Positions 9,891-20,083 of a stretch of 64,000 nt of DNA are shown piece by piece (position 1 is the stretch's first letter; every line of letters starts with the position of its first letter). The notes under the pieces are model-generated. The model was not told the origin of the DNA and did not search any database. It saw only the letters and a program-made list of their open reading frames with translations. The DNA is taken from positions 310,001 to 374,000 of the forward strand of contig JAMPIV010009902.1 of assembly GCA_024509875.1 (NCBI GenBank). The letters are read 5' to 3'. The stretch comes from Oreohelix idahoensis (lineage: Eukaryota; Mollusca; Gastropoda; Stylommatophora; Oreohelicidae). Made by a program: the position numbers and the translations under genes.

Positions 9891-12748
9891 GGTGCCTTTA
9901 TGATACAGGTTTGGATTATGATTCAGTTGTGAAGTCTAGCCTAGTGGACCCAAGTCAGTATACCACAGAAACAGTGGAAATACAAGGGGCAACTAAGGAC
10001 ATACCACTCATGACACTTCCCATCGCTAGGATAACGGTGAAAACTCGCTATGTGGAAGGAGAAATCAGAGCAGCAGTGATAGATGAACCAATCTACCCTC
10101 TGATATTGGGGTGTAGATACGTCTTCTTGGGGAATCCTGAGAGACCTGTGATCATGGCGACAGTGCAGACCAGGTCACAGAAAAAGGAGGAAGAAGGTGA
10201 ACCTATAAATGATCATCCAGAAGAGATGAGGAAGGCGCAGGCTGAGGATAGGACACTCAAGCCATGTTTCAAGAAATTGCCCAAATGCCACACACCTCCA
10301 AGCAAGGGAGAGTACTTTATGAAGAACAAATTGATCTACAGGAAGGCCGGAACTGGAACAAATGGTCACAACCAGCTGGTTCTTCCCACCTCATATAGGG
10401 ATAAAGTGATGGAACTAGGGCATGCGATTCCCTTCAGTGTTCACATGAAGATCAGCGCCACAGGACAGCGTATAGCTTGTCATTACCTCTGGTCAGGGAT
10501 AACGGAGGATATAAAAAGATATGTCAAATCCTGTCCAGAATGTCAAAGGGTAGCTCCAAAGCATTGGACTGCTCCTGCAACTCTAGGGGAAATGCCCATA
10601 GTGGGAACACCTTTTGAGAGGGTTGCAGTGGATATTGTGGGACCTCTCCCTCGGACCAAGAGGAGGAACAGTTACATCCTTACTCTGGTGGACACTTGTT
10701 CTATGTGTGGAGAGGCGGTAGCCCTGCTATCAATTGATTCGAAACATGTAGCAGAGGCACTACTTACAATATTCACAAGATTAGGATTCCCGCATCAAAT
10801 CTTGACTGATAATGGCTCACAGTTCAAGGGGAAACTAACGGAAGAAGTTTTTAAGCTATTTCAAGCCAGACACTTTCATTGTAGTCCATACCATCCGCAA
10901 GGGAACGGCCAGGTAGAGAGGTTCAACGGGACTCTCATTTCTATCCTGAGGAAGCTGGCACATGAAAAACCTGATATGTGGGACCAATTTCTGCCCGCCG
11001 TGTTGTTTGCGTATCGGGAGGTACCACATAGTTCAACCGGGAAGGCTCCCGCAACCCTGCTATTTGGGAGGCCAATAAAAGGTCCATTAGAAGCTTTATT
11101 AAGGACCTGGACAGATGAGAAAGCAGAAGAGACTGTTACCTCATCATATCAAAATGTGAACGAGCTGACCACTCGTCTGAAAGCTGGATGGAAACTGGCA
11201 AATGATAATTTGAGACAAGCCAGGAAGAAACATGCAGCGTATTTTAATAGGAAAGCAAAGGACAGAGAATTAGCTGTGGGAGAGAAGGTGCTACTTCTAC
11301 TACCCGGCAGCCAGAATAAGTTGCAAATTGGATGGCAAGGTCCATATACGGTTCTAGAGAAGGTGTCTAGAACAAACTATAAAATTGACAAAAAGGGGAA
11401 GGAGAAGGTATATCATGTAAACCTTTTAAAGAAGTATCTGGACAGACCACTCCAGGAAAGCACCCCCTTACTGACCTTGGCTATCGCAACTAAAATGAAA
11501 AAAGAACCACTCACCTCACATGAATACCCATTACATCCCTGTGAGACAGCCGCACAAGTAAAAGTCAGTAAGCACCTGACTAAAAATCAGAGGGAGAGAG
11601 TTCAACAGGTTCTGGAGGAACATACAGATGTATTAACAGATAAACCAGGACATACAAATTTGTTACAGTATGACATGAAGCTGGTAGACTCAAACCCAAT
11701 CTGTATGAGAGCCTATTCTGTTCCGTTCGCGAAGGAGAAGGCATTGAAATAGGAAATAGATTATTTGTTGAAAGAAGGGATTATTTCACACAGTGAATCT
11801 TCTTTTAGCTCCAGTGTAGCTTTGTTGAGGAAACCGTCTGGGGAACATAGACTGTGCATAGATTACAGGAAACTGAATGCTGTCACAGAAGGACAAGTGG
11901 ATCCATTACCAGACACAAAACAGTTATTTGCCAGATTGAACAAGGCAAAATACTTTTCGAAGGTGGATCTTAGCAAGGGCTATTACCAGATTCCAGTGAA
12001 GCCTGAAGTTAGACCTTATTTAGCCTTTAGCACCTCGGAAGGACATTATGGATTCAACATGCTACCATTCGGACTGAAAAATGCTCCGAGTGTATTTTCT
12101 AGGATGATGCGCAAATTGTTGGATCCCTTGAATAATCCATGTATCACGAATTTCATGGATGATATTCTTGTCGCCACAGAAACATTTGAAGAACACATTA
12201 ACTCTCTGAATATGTTATTTGATAGGCTTAGGGAAGCAAACTTAACTGCTAGACCAACAAAATGTTGTATTGGATGCAAAGAGTTGGAATTCTTGGGACA
12301 TACAGTATATCAGGGTAAGATGACCCCTGACCCCAAGAACTTGGAAAAACTGCAGAGAGCACCTAGACCACAAACAAAAAAAGACGTGCGATCATTCGTG
12401 TCGTTATGTGGGTTTTACCAAAAATATATCAAAAATTTTAACTCTATATGTGCTCCTCTGACTGATCTGACTCGCAAAGGAAATCCAGATAAAATTGTTT
12501 GGTCTTTGCAATGTGAATTGGCATTTCAAGAGTAAAAGGAAAAACTCACTAGCAAGCCTATTCTCAAATTGCCTGATTTGACTCAGGACTTTGTGGTGAG
12601 AACAGATGCAAGTAATGCAAGCATGAAAACGCAAGATTGTTAAGATGGTCTTTATTATTGCCACCTTATCAGTTTATTATCGAATATATCCCGGGGTCAC
12701 AGAATGTCGGTGCAGATTTCCTCAGTAGGCACCCCTGTGATCAAAATT
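9827..12748 (+). pseudogene. Pol polyprotein of element 1: protease-integrase-RT-RNase H order
   Basis: The frame opens at 9827 in the -1 frame relative to gag and starts with a protease motif CLYDTG at about 9893-9910. Numbering from 9911, the integrase zinc finger is H171, H178, C208 and C211. The catalytic triad is D241, D300 and E336, with 35 residues between the last two. A GPY/F-like block (GWQGPYTVLEKV) lies near 475. RT follows, with SKVDLSKGYYQIPV, FMDDILVA and FLGHTV. Integrase upstream of RT is the Gmr1-like arrangement. A TAG at 11750-11752 and a TAA at 12533-12535 are the only stops before RNase H. RNase H keeps only RTDASNA and a C-terminal VGADFLSRHP block, joined near 12622 by an internal deletion. 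This copy therefore lacks a working RNase H. Confidence 0.9.
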
Positions 12749-12839
12749 AGAGTAGTTGGCAGGCGTGAGGAGTAATTTTATCTATGTGTATCACTGGTTT
12801 TGGAACTTGCATTAGTGCATGTTTTCAGGTGGGGAGATG
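12749..12839 (+). other. 3' untranslated part and polypurine tract of element 1
   Basis: A short untranslated stretch follows the pol stop. The tract CAGGTGGGGAGATG at 12826-12839 directly abuts the TGTGGTG start of the 3' LTR. It is the likely plus-strand primer. Confidence 0.75.
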
Positions 12840-13138
12840 TGTGGTGAAAAATACAGTGATACAACGTTAAAATACCTCCAATTATAAAGATAACGGGTAA
12901 GATAACATGTAGGGATAAAATTATACGTAAGATACGAGGATACATTCTCGCCTACGCCAGCGCTTTCTACCGCCATTGAAACTAACTAGTTAGACATGCA
13001 GACGAAACGGTTTACCCTTTTAGACGGGGGAAACGGAGATAAAAAGGAAAAAAATATGACTGAACACGTGTTTGAATCTAAAAAGCAAAAAGACGCAATT
13101 TGTAGTTTAAAGAGAAAAAAAATCACGCCACTAGTTGA
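12840..13138 (+). repeat. 3' LTR of element 1, left piece
   Basis: The piece matches 6137-6434 with a handful of differences. It stops at CTAGTTGA, where the inner LTR element begins. The LTR resumes at 25201 with CACAATGTAAGG. Confidence 0.95.
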
Positions 13139-13678
13139 TGTAACAGGGTAGACTATTAAGTAGCCACAACTGTTAGCCTTATAGTAAAGTATTTTATGAA
13201 TGACTAGTTAGATAAATAAACCACTAGTCAAGAATCAATGACATCATCAGTCATGACACACATGAACCCATGATGTCATCAAACCTTGTGTGGCCTACAT
13301 ACAAGTCAGACCGGAAAACATTTAGATTAGAGAGAACTTTAAACAATGGTTGGCCATCATCACATAGAAACAATAATTTTAGACTAGAGGATTCGTAGCT
13401 AGTTAGGTTAAAGATTATTTCAACAGTCCACTAGCCCCCAAGACCAATCATTAGAAGGTTTCCGGTCCTAACTCCAATGAGAAATACTTCCTCTGGCAAG
13501 CCATAGCACCAGACAAGTATAAAAACTGATGCATCTTAGAAACCAGACACAGAGAGAGCTTGAGGCAGTAACTCAATGCTAGAGTCAAATCAACATAGGG
13601 CGTTCTTTAGTTTAGGTTTGGAGCAACCAGACGCTACGACTACTAGAGAACGAAAAAGCCCTTGACTCCTACGGTTTG
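13139..13678 (+). repeat. 5' LTR of inner element 3, right part missing
   Basis: About 540 bp match 23989-24530 with roughly ten differences. A TATAAAA box at about 13518 is shared with the other LTR. Identity ends abruptly after CTCCTACGGTTTG. The last about 670 bp of the LTR, including the polyadenylation signal, are replaced by other sequence. Confidence 0.9.
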
Positions 13679-13780
13679 CTGTTCTTTCCCGGACATTAGT
13701 GTTAGCGTAGCTGTTAGCTAGGCTAATCTTGTGACTTTTGTTTGTGCTAATTTGGTTTTATAACTAAGAGGTAAGAAAAA

Positions 13781-14919
13781 ATGCCAGCACCTATTGTGCC
13801 AGTTATTGAAATAAATACAGATGAAGATTTGGAAGGAGGAGTCCTTCACAAACCAGGGACACTGATAATTACTGTTACCGGCCCACAGGCCAATAGAGCA
13901 TCTTATTCGTTGTTAGCGAGTATCCTGGCAGGGCCTGCAGGAGTGGGACTGAGTGGCATTGCCACACTCTACAGGTTTTCTGGACCCTTTAGGTGGTACG
14001 CCACTTTAACTGCGGCAGCGCAGATCAAGCACTATCAAGGCCTACATGGCAAAAAGCTAGAGTGGTCCAATCCACAGATGACCGTGCATATCGAGCACCT
14101 GGACAAAGAAACGTCCAAGGGTATCCTGCACTGGATACCGCCAACAATGAAAGCAGAGGCGGTGAGGAGGATCGCTGCGGAAGTGACCGGAGATAAGAAT
14201 GCTGAAGTCAGCAGAATTAAGACGGCATACGACATGTGGAACTTTTCCTACAGGCCGTCCAAACAACAGGTACCGCACTTCGCGCACTTGAAGATGACGG
14301 ATGACAGAATACAGCGAGTGTGGGTGGCCCTGCCCGGGCGCAGAATTCAATGTGCGATATGTGGGCTTGATACGCACTGGGTCAGCCAGTGCCCAAAGAA
14401 GCGGGCGGCCCCCACTCAAGCCAAACAAACAAGAGAAGAAGAGGCAGTGGCAGACAAAACTCTAGCGGAGCAGAGTAGGGCAACTGACTCCCCCACCCCA
14501 GAAAATACTGAATCGGAGTCTGAAAGTGAGAAGAACACAGAGGCAGAATTTACAGATGTGCTGTCTAGAAGGAATGCGAAGAACAGGAAGAGGATGCTAT
14601 TGCAGGCAACAAGGGCTGTAAAGACGAAGGAGGTGAGGTTAAACTCCCCCAGCAAAAAACCTTGCCCCCATCACCCAAGGCGTCGACATCAGATCCCTCC
14701 CCCAGGAGCGTGTCAACACCAACAATTGATGAGCCGAAGCAAACTGAGTCCGAAGATAAAGAGTACCCCGATATGACAGAGGCGTATCAGATAGAGGAAG
14801 AGGCGACGCTAGAAGAACCCCAACTCACCTGGGCGAGCATGACAGAAGACATTGACTTGATGATGCCACAAGCCAGTATATTTATAGACGGGCAGGAGTT
14901 TGAACCAGTAAACGCATGA
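13781..14919 (+). pseudogene. Gag/ORF1-like protein with a CCHC zinc knuckle, one frameshift
   Basis: A frame from ATG at 13781 encodes about 293 residues before a shift near 14660. The neighbouring frame (14662-14919) then continues an acidic Pro/Glu-rich tail ending EFEPVNA. A zinc knuckle CAICGLDTHWVSQC fits C-x2-C-x4-H-x4-C near residues 195-208, and a Ser/Glu-rich acidic stretch follows. Such proteins are Gag of LTR elements or ORF1 of LINEs and bind element RNA. The start lies only about 100 bp after the truncated LTR and no primer-binding site is evident, so I cannot say which type of element it belongs to. The frameshift sits in an A-rich/C-rich run, so it could be an indel error. Confidence 0.6.
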
Positions 14920-15637
14920 GCTTACACCCACGAGTCTTTTTTCCCTGCGCTGGGACCCAGCGTAAGATGTCCAGCGTCAAGCGAGCAAGAGGTGTGTGCT
15001 CCAGATGGCAGATGACAAATGGTGCATGTGAGGTCAAGATGCATCCCGTGGTCACCCCACCCCCCCCCCCCCCCCCCCCTTGTGAGTGTACTGACGTGGT
15101 GGACAAAAATATACCAATGCGTGGGAGAATGCACTCTTTCCAGTCGGCAAGAAAGAAATTCGCAAAAAGCAATGTAATTTTAAAAGTAAATGATATAAAT
15201 AACTATAGTTTAGGTGCTTTTTTACAGTGTATTTTAGGAGTTGTGTTGATTATAAATAGTTTTTTGCTGTTTAGTTTTTACATAACACGGCACACACATT
15301 TACACTTTTAAAATGCGCACAGTTTTAATTAGGCAACCAACCCTCCCCCCTGTCAGGGCGAGAGGGACTGACAACGCAGCGTTGCCTGCGTTGGGCCCTA
15401 ATCAGCAGGGCACAACGACCTTTAGCCAGCGACCAGTCACTAATGTGTCGAGTAGTCATTTTACAGACAACGGTCTGCCCTTATGCACCGCTTTGTCAAG
15501 AAGTGCAAACATGAATGTGTTGAGTGGTTTAGTAATGAAAGATAACGGTCAGCCCTCATGCACCGCTCTGTCGAGTAAACTACGTGGAACAGGTACACCC
15601 ATTATAACATGTGATAAATCTTTAGATAGTACTTTGC
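14916..15637 (+). other. Region of uncertain origin with a duplicated protein motif
   Basis: An ATG at 14916 overlaps the stop of the previous frame as ATGA and opens 131 codons that resemble nothing I know. It contains a C run at 15059-15080. A further frame from 15313 has a duplicated block: TDNGLPLCTALS at about 15469-15504 and KDNGQPSCTALS at about 15538-15574. The matching DNA is more diverged than the peptides. The frame then runs into the Merlin inverted repeat, so its end is not native. It may be a leftover of the element that supplied the zinc-knuckle protein. Confidence 0.35.
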
Positions 15638-15904
15638 GGTACTTGTGCGTTTATTCACCGGTTAAATCAAATTCTGGAAATTTATTACCAAAACTGAGAA
15701 CCGTACTTTTTCTTGACCGAAAAATGTTGATTTCACATTGTGATTTGGGAGGCAAGTTAAAAAAAAAAAGCGTGTCTCTTACGACAGACCCGCCCTCAAC
15801 CCCCCTCCCCCCTCCCCCCCCCCCCGTATTTTTTTAAAAAAGTTTATAAACCAATAGAACGGAATTGAATCAGTTCTACAAGTTAACGGTACACCGGAAA
15901 CAAG

Positions 15905-16180
15905 GGAAATCGCTGCCGTTGCCTTCTCTACCTCAAGATCAGAGTGAGGTACCCATTTACAGCTGGTTTGACTGATGCGTGACACCTGTTCCCTTCCTCG
16001 CTGCCGTTGCCTTCTCTAACTCAGGATCAGAGTCAGGTACCCATTTACAGCTGGTTATGGAATGTTAGAGACTTCACCATACTAGGTCCAGCATCGAGAG
16101 ATGGGGAGACCAGTTTCCTTCCTCGCTGTCTTTTCCTTCCCTAACTCAAAGTTAAGTACCCATTTATAGCTAGGTAGGCC
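15905..16180. repeat. Three imperfect direct repeats inside Merlin
   Basis: A block with GCTGCCGTTGCCTTCTCTA, an AGATCAGAGT-type core and GGTACCCATTTACAGCTGG occurs near 15910 and 15999. A more diverged third copy lies near 16122 with AAGTACCCATTTATAGCTAGG. The stretch from 15780 to 15905 is C-rich with a run near 15820. None of this is coding. Confidence 0.7.
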
Positions 16181-16574
16181 CCATCTCTCGAAAATGACTG
16201 CTTCTGTACGCAAACAGTTAAGATCAAAGCAATAAAGAGTCACACTAAGTCACCATGTTATGCTATTTCTCTCACAATTTCGTGACATCAAATGAAAAGG
16301 CGCTAAAGATGGCATACATCACAAGATCATTGGTTCAACGCTCGTATTAGAAGATGACCAAAAAATGATGTACATATTTATTGGCGCGGGGCCCTAAAAG
16401 AAAGGGGCTCGTAGCATATGCTACTTTTGCTACTACGTTAATCCGGCTCTGATTAGGTAAATATTTGACAAGGATCAGTGTATAGTGAGGGAGGGGACCA
16501 ACTCCCCACCCAGCCCTCCACACCCATCGGTGAAAACAAATAAAGGCTTTCTTGCCAGGGTACAGTTTTGTTGG

Positions 16575-16800
16575 TTTTGGGGGCCCTAAACAGGACCGTG
16601 GTCCAGTTTTGTGGGCCCTGTAAAAAAAACCGTGGTGGGTACATGTTTGTGGGTTTTGTGGGCCCTGAATAGGACCGTGGTAGGCGCAGTTTTGTGGGCC
16701 CTGAAAAGGACCGTGGTGGGTATAGTTTTGTGGGTTTTGTGGGCCCTGAATAGGACCGTTGTAGGTGCAGTTTTGTGGGCCATGAAAAGGACCGTGAGGG
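16575..16800. repeat. GGGCCCTGAA tandem repeat, alternating 36- and 45-bp units
   Basis: GGGCCCTGAA-like words start near 16580, 16613, 16660, 16696, 16741 and 16777. The last copies alternate 36 and 45 bp apart, forming an 81-bp higher-order unit with TTTTGTGGG and GGACCGTGGT blocks. The array lies just downstream of the Merlin transposase stop. The reading frames across it on both strands are repeat artefacts. Confidence 0.8.
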
Positions 16801-16873
16801 GAACAGATTACCAAAGATCGCTGAAGCTTGGCACATATCAGGACATACACATGTTCGTTCGTAGCTGCATAAT

Positions 16874-17827
16874 TTACAGAGGAGGCCAAAATTCTGCAAT
16901 GTCAAGCAGTATACTGTCGAACGGGTCTGACTGACGAACTTTATTCCGATGTCGCCACAAAAATTCACACATGTAGGAATCTAACATGTGTCTGTGTGTT
17001 CCGTTCTGACGTTTGTTGCGTTCTTTTGCAGATTTCCACAATCTCTCTATTCGTTGTGTATTTGCCCCTGTATTTGGGTCGACAAAATTTGCAGAATGAT
17101 TCACCGTTTGGTGAGTTAAACCTGGCAAATTCTGAATGGTACTATATGCGCGCCATTGATCAGAAACAACTGTCGTACCAGGACGAATGTTGGCTATGAT
17201 AAGGGGCTTAAGTGTAGCCGCTGAGCGGTCCGGCACTAGAACCATGAAACACTCACTTGTTTCACGACATAGGCCACCAAATACCCACTGCTGTGGAAAT
17301 ACACGACCGACGTTATTTTTTCTGCGTGTGAAGACACTTTCGTCTATCTCTACCGTGGTATTGGGACCGCCAATTACAGCGGGATGTGCAATGAGTACAT
17401 TTGCACAAACCTCACGGAGGTTGCTGTTCCATTTAATGACAGCGTGAATGGCAATTCCTAGATCTGATTTACAGAAATCAATGCTAGTCATCTCTTTACT
17501 CCAACAGTAAATGAACAGAATAATCTGCCTGAAGGATAAACGTGCGCCCTGTAACCATGTGCCAGAACGAATAGGTATATCCTGTGTACATATGTGACAT
17601 CTCTAACGATCTTGGCGAACTGACAAGGACAAACTCATCTGGTGATTGTTAGCACACAGTCGGACGGTGTGTAGAATGCCCCGATTCTGCAAAAACTTCA
17701 CACAGTTCTCTTTGTTACGTGTAAAATCTGTCACCTCCAGTAAATTCATCTTCCACGTCTCTGGACCGCTATCAAATGACAAATGGCACGATAAGATTTG
17801 CCGCTCCAAAGCCGCGCCAAAACACAT
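16874..17827 (-). pseudogene. Merlin transposase with a single in-frame stop
   Basis: From 17827 down to 16874 one minus-strand frame of about 317 codons is open except for a TAG at 17603-17605. The N-terminal part has a zinc-ribbon-like arrangement with RLCANNHQM and CHIC, then RSGTWLQGARLSF. The catalytic core shows TTVEIDESVFTRRK with the first Asp, TTVVSDQWRAY with the second Asp and TQRIERLWKSAKER with a candidate third acidic residue. These are the DDE motifs of the IS1595-like fold, which cuts and pastes the transposon at its inverted repeats. Length and motif order suit a near-complete Merlin transposase. One nonsense change appears to be the only clear lesion. Confidence 0.85.
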
Positions 17828-17994
17828 AATTTAAGGGGAAAAAAAATTTAAGAAAAAAAATTCTACACTACAAATGGGGGAGAGCTCACAATGTGAAATG
17901 TCACGTTTTCAGTCAAGAAAGAGTACGGTGATCGGTTTGGGTAATAAATTTCCAAAATAATTATTACCCGGTGAATTAACGCACAAGTACCGGC

Positions 17995-18595
17995 AGTTGT
18001 TCTTACTATAGAAAACATATAATCAATTTCTCTCGAGCTGCGGAGCCTCTTATTGCTCTAACAAAAAAATATGCTCGTTTCCGATGGACAGACGCCTGCT
18101 AAGATGCTTTCAATTATCTTAAGTCTTCACTTACTAAGATTCCTCGTTTGGCATATCCAGACATTAAACGTCCTATGATTTTGTATACGGACGCTTCTTT
18201 TCGGGCCGTTGGTGCTTGCCTTGTCCAGGCTAACGTTTCGGACTCTCCTCCGATTATTGCCGAAGTCCCAAACGAGATGCCTATTGCGTTCCTCTCTCAC
18301 GCACTTAGTCGGTCTCAACAAAAATGGACCGTTACTGAGAAGGAAGCTTTTGCCATACACTATGCGTTGCAAAAGTTAGACTTCTATCTACGTGGTACAA
18401 AGGTTCTAATCCGTACCGACCACAAGCCTTTGCTCACTTGGCTATCCAAGACGTCTGAGCAACCCCGTAAGCTACAAACCTGGGCTCTGAATTTACAGAG
18501 TTATGATGCTACAATTGAGCATATTCCAGGAGAACATAACACTGTAGCTGACCTTCTGTCTCGCATTCCATATGATACTTGTACTTCTTCTTCTT
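17995..18595 (+). pseudogene. RT tail and RNase H of the inner gypsy element 3
   Basis: Right after the Merlin end, the frame reads CSYYRKHIINFSRAAEPL and LTKKYARFRWTDA. This is the connection region between RT and RNase H of Ty3/gypsy pol. A stop follows at about 18103. Then the 18148 frame gives RNase H with ILYTDASFRAVGACL, LSHALSRSQQKWTVTEKEAFAIHYAL, IRTDHKPLLTW and HNTVADLLSRIP. RNase H degrades the RNA strand during reverse transcription. The upstream RT core and protease are missing on the other side of Merlin. Confidence 0.85.
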
Positions 18596-18683
18596 CTTCG
18601 ATCCTTAACCACCGACCGTCAAAGCAGTCGATGGCCATCACGCCTAGTGGCGTCTTGTAGGGCCACAACAAATTGATTCCACT

Positions 18684-20066
18684 TTGCACGGTCGGTGGCC
18701 ATCCTTCGTACAGCGTTTGCTTGATAAGGGCACTAACCTACCCTCCTTCCAAGTTGGTGACTTGGTCTGGTTTAAGAAGCATGTCCGTAGCGATAAATTT
18801 GATCATCGCTGGCTTTCCGGGTCCAAGATAGTTGAACAGACATCCCCTGTTACCTTCGTGATTTGGAATGAAGAGCGACACCACGAAACCAAAGCTCATG
18901 CTACCCAATTGCGACTAGATGAGCAACGCCCCTACACTGTCCCTCCTCCCGCTCTTCCGTCTGGCCGCCCAGTGCGAAATGCTACCCTCCAATATAACCA
19001 TTCAAACTCTCCGTCCACGTCTGAACTTTCATTTAGTCCTCCATCAGACAACATCAGATCTACCCCCGTCTCACTTAACACTCCCCCTGCTCCGCTTACA
19101 CCTGTTCAGCCCCATGATTATGATGCTTCCTCATCAGATAGTGATAATCCTACCAGAGATAATGCTTTACACAGACTCCGGTCTAGAGTAGTCCGTCGAG
19201 CTGCTGTTCCCTCCACCTCCAAGGTACCTTCTCCTTCCTCACCCTCCCATATGGTTGATCGTACGAGACGTTATCGTTCTTGTTCCACCTCTGAAGGTCC
19301 TATCCCTCCTCCTGAACTGTACTCCCGTATCCACGCCCGTGACGCGCGTTTAGCTGAGTTACCCTCCATTACTCCGGGCTCCTCTCATGCTTCGCCTCAG
19401 CATGATATTATTATACCTCCAGTTACAACAACTCCTGTCGTTTCATCCCCTCCTCCCTCTGTTCATATCTCATCTAACCCCGCTCCTCCTCCCTCTGTTC
19501 ACATCTCATCTAACCCCACTCTTCCTCCCTCTGATTATTTTCATCCACCTCCCTCCGACCTTGATACCGCCACTGATTCCGACTATTTGGATATTGAACC
19601 TGCTCTTCCAACCTCTGATTATCTTCCTCCCCTCCGTCAGACCTTGACAGTTACCCCGATTCTGCTTCTTCTGATACTGAACCTGATTTTCCTCCTCCCC
19701 CAGCTCGTTTTCCTTCTAAACGTCGTCATTCGACATCATCTGGCGATTCTGCTCCCCTTCCTAAATACCTTCTCCAGCAGGCCGCCCATGTGCGTCCCCG
19801 TATTCGTCACTCCCGTGGTTATGTTCATTCTCCTCACCGTAGTCCCTCCCATCCGCCTCCACCTGTCACACCTCCATCCCGTAGATTACGCATTCCCCCC
19901 GTTGTCCACCTACCATTCCACAGCCTCCACCACGAAGCTCTGTCCCGTCCACTCCTGTTGTCCATGCCATTGTTCCTACACCCCAACCTATACAGCACGA
20001 TCCTCGCCTGTCATCGCAAGACATTGTGAGATTGGAAGCAATGAACATTTTTGCGAAGATGTTTAA
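18684..20066 (+). pseudogene. Integrase C-terminal domain with a long Pro/Ser-rich tail, element 3
   Basis: The frame begins with an integrase C-terminal block, FQVGDLVWFKKH followed by RWLSGSKIVEQTSPVTF, equivalent to the GPY/F region of gypsy integrases. The catalytic core between RNase H and this block (about 300 codons) is deleted at 18600-18690. A tail of more than 300 residues follows, rich in Pro, Ser and Thr, with a repeated PPPSVHISSNP motif near 19455-19520. A frameshift near 19640 moves the tail to another frame with FPSKRRHSTSSG. The tail was probably the unstructured end of the polyprotein. Confidence 0.75.
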
Positions 20067-20083
20067 AAATTGAATTTTACATA

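Larger units (their letters stand above)
15638..17991 (-). mobile_element. Merlin DNA transposon
   Basis: The left end (15638 to about 15755) and the right end (about 17880 to 17991) are inverted repeats of more than 100 bp. Both outer ends read GGTACTTGTGCGT and share TTCACCGG, GGAAATTTATTA and TTTCACATTGTGA blocks. Inside, on the minus strand, lies a transposase of the IS1595/IS1016 type that defines Merlin. Starting with GG fits the superfamily. I do not find the expected 8-9-bp TSD: TACTTTGC on the left does not match GGCAGTTG on the right. One flank may have been rearranged after insertion. Confidence 0.82.

Noticed and set aside
16347..16968. Overlapping Pro/His-rich frames on the minus strand with repeated GPQN and THHG units
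   Set aside because: They are generated by the GGGCCCTGAA tandem repeat in Merlin. The pattern follows the DNA period, not a protein.
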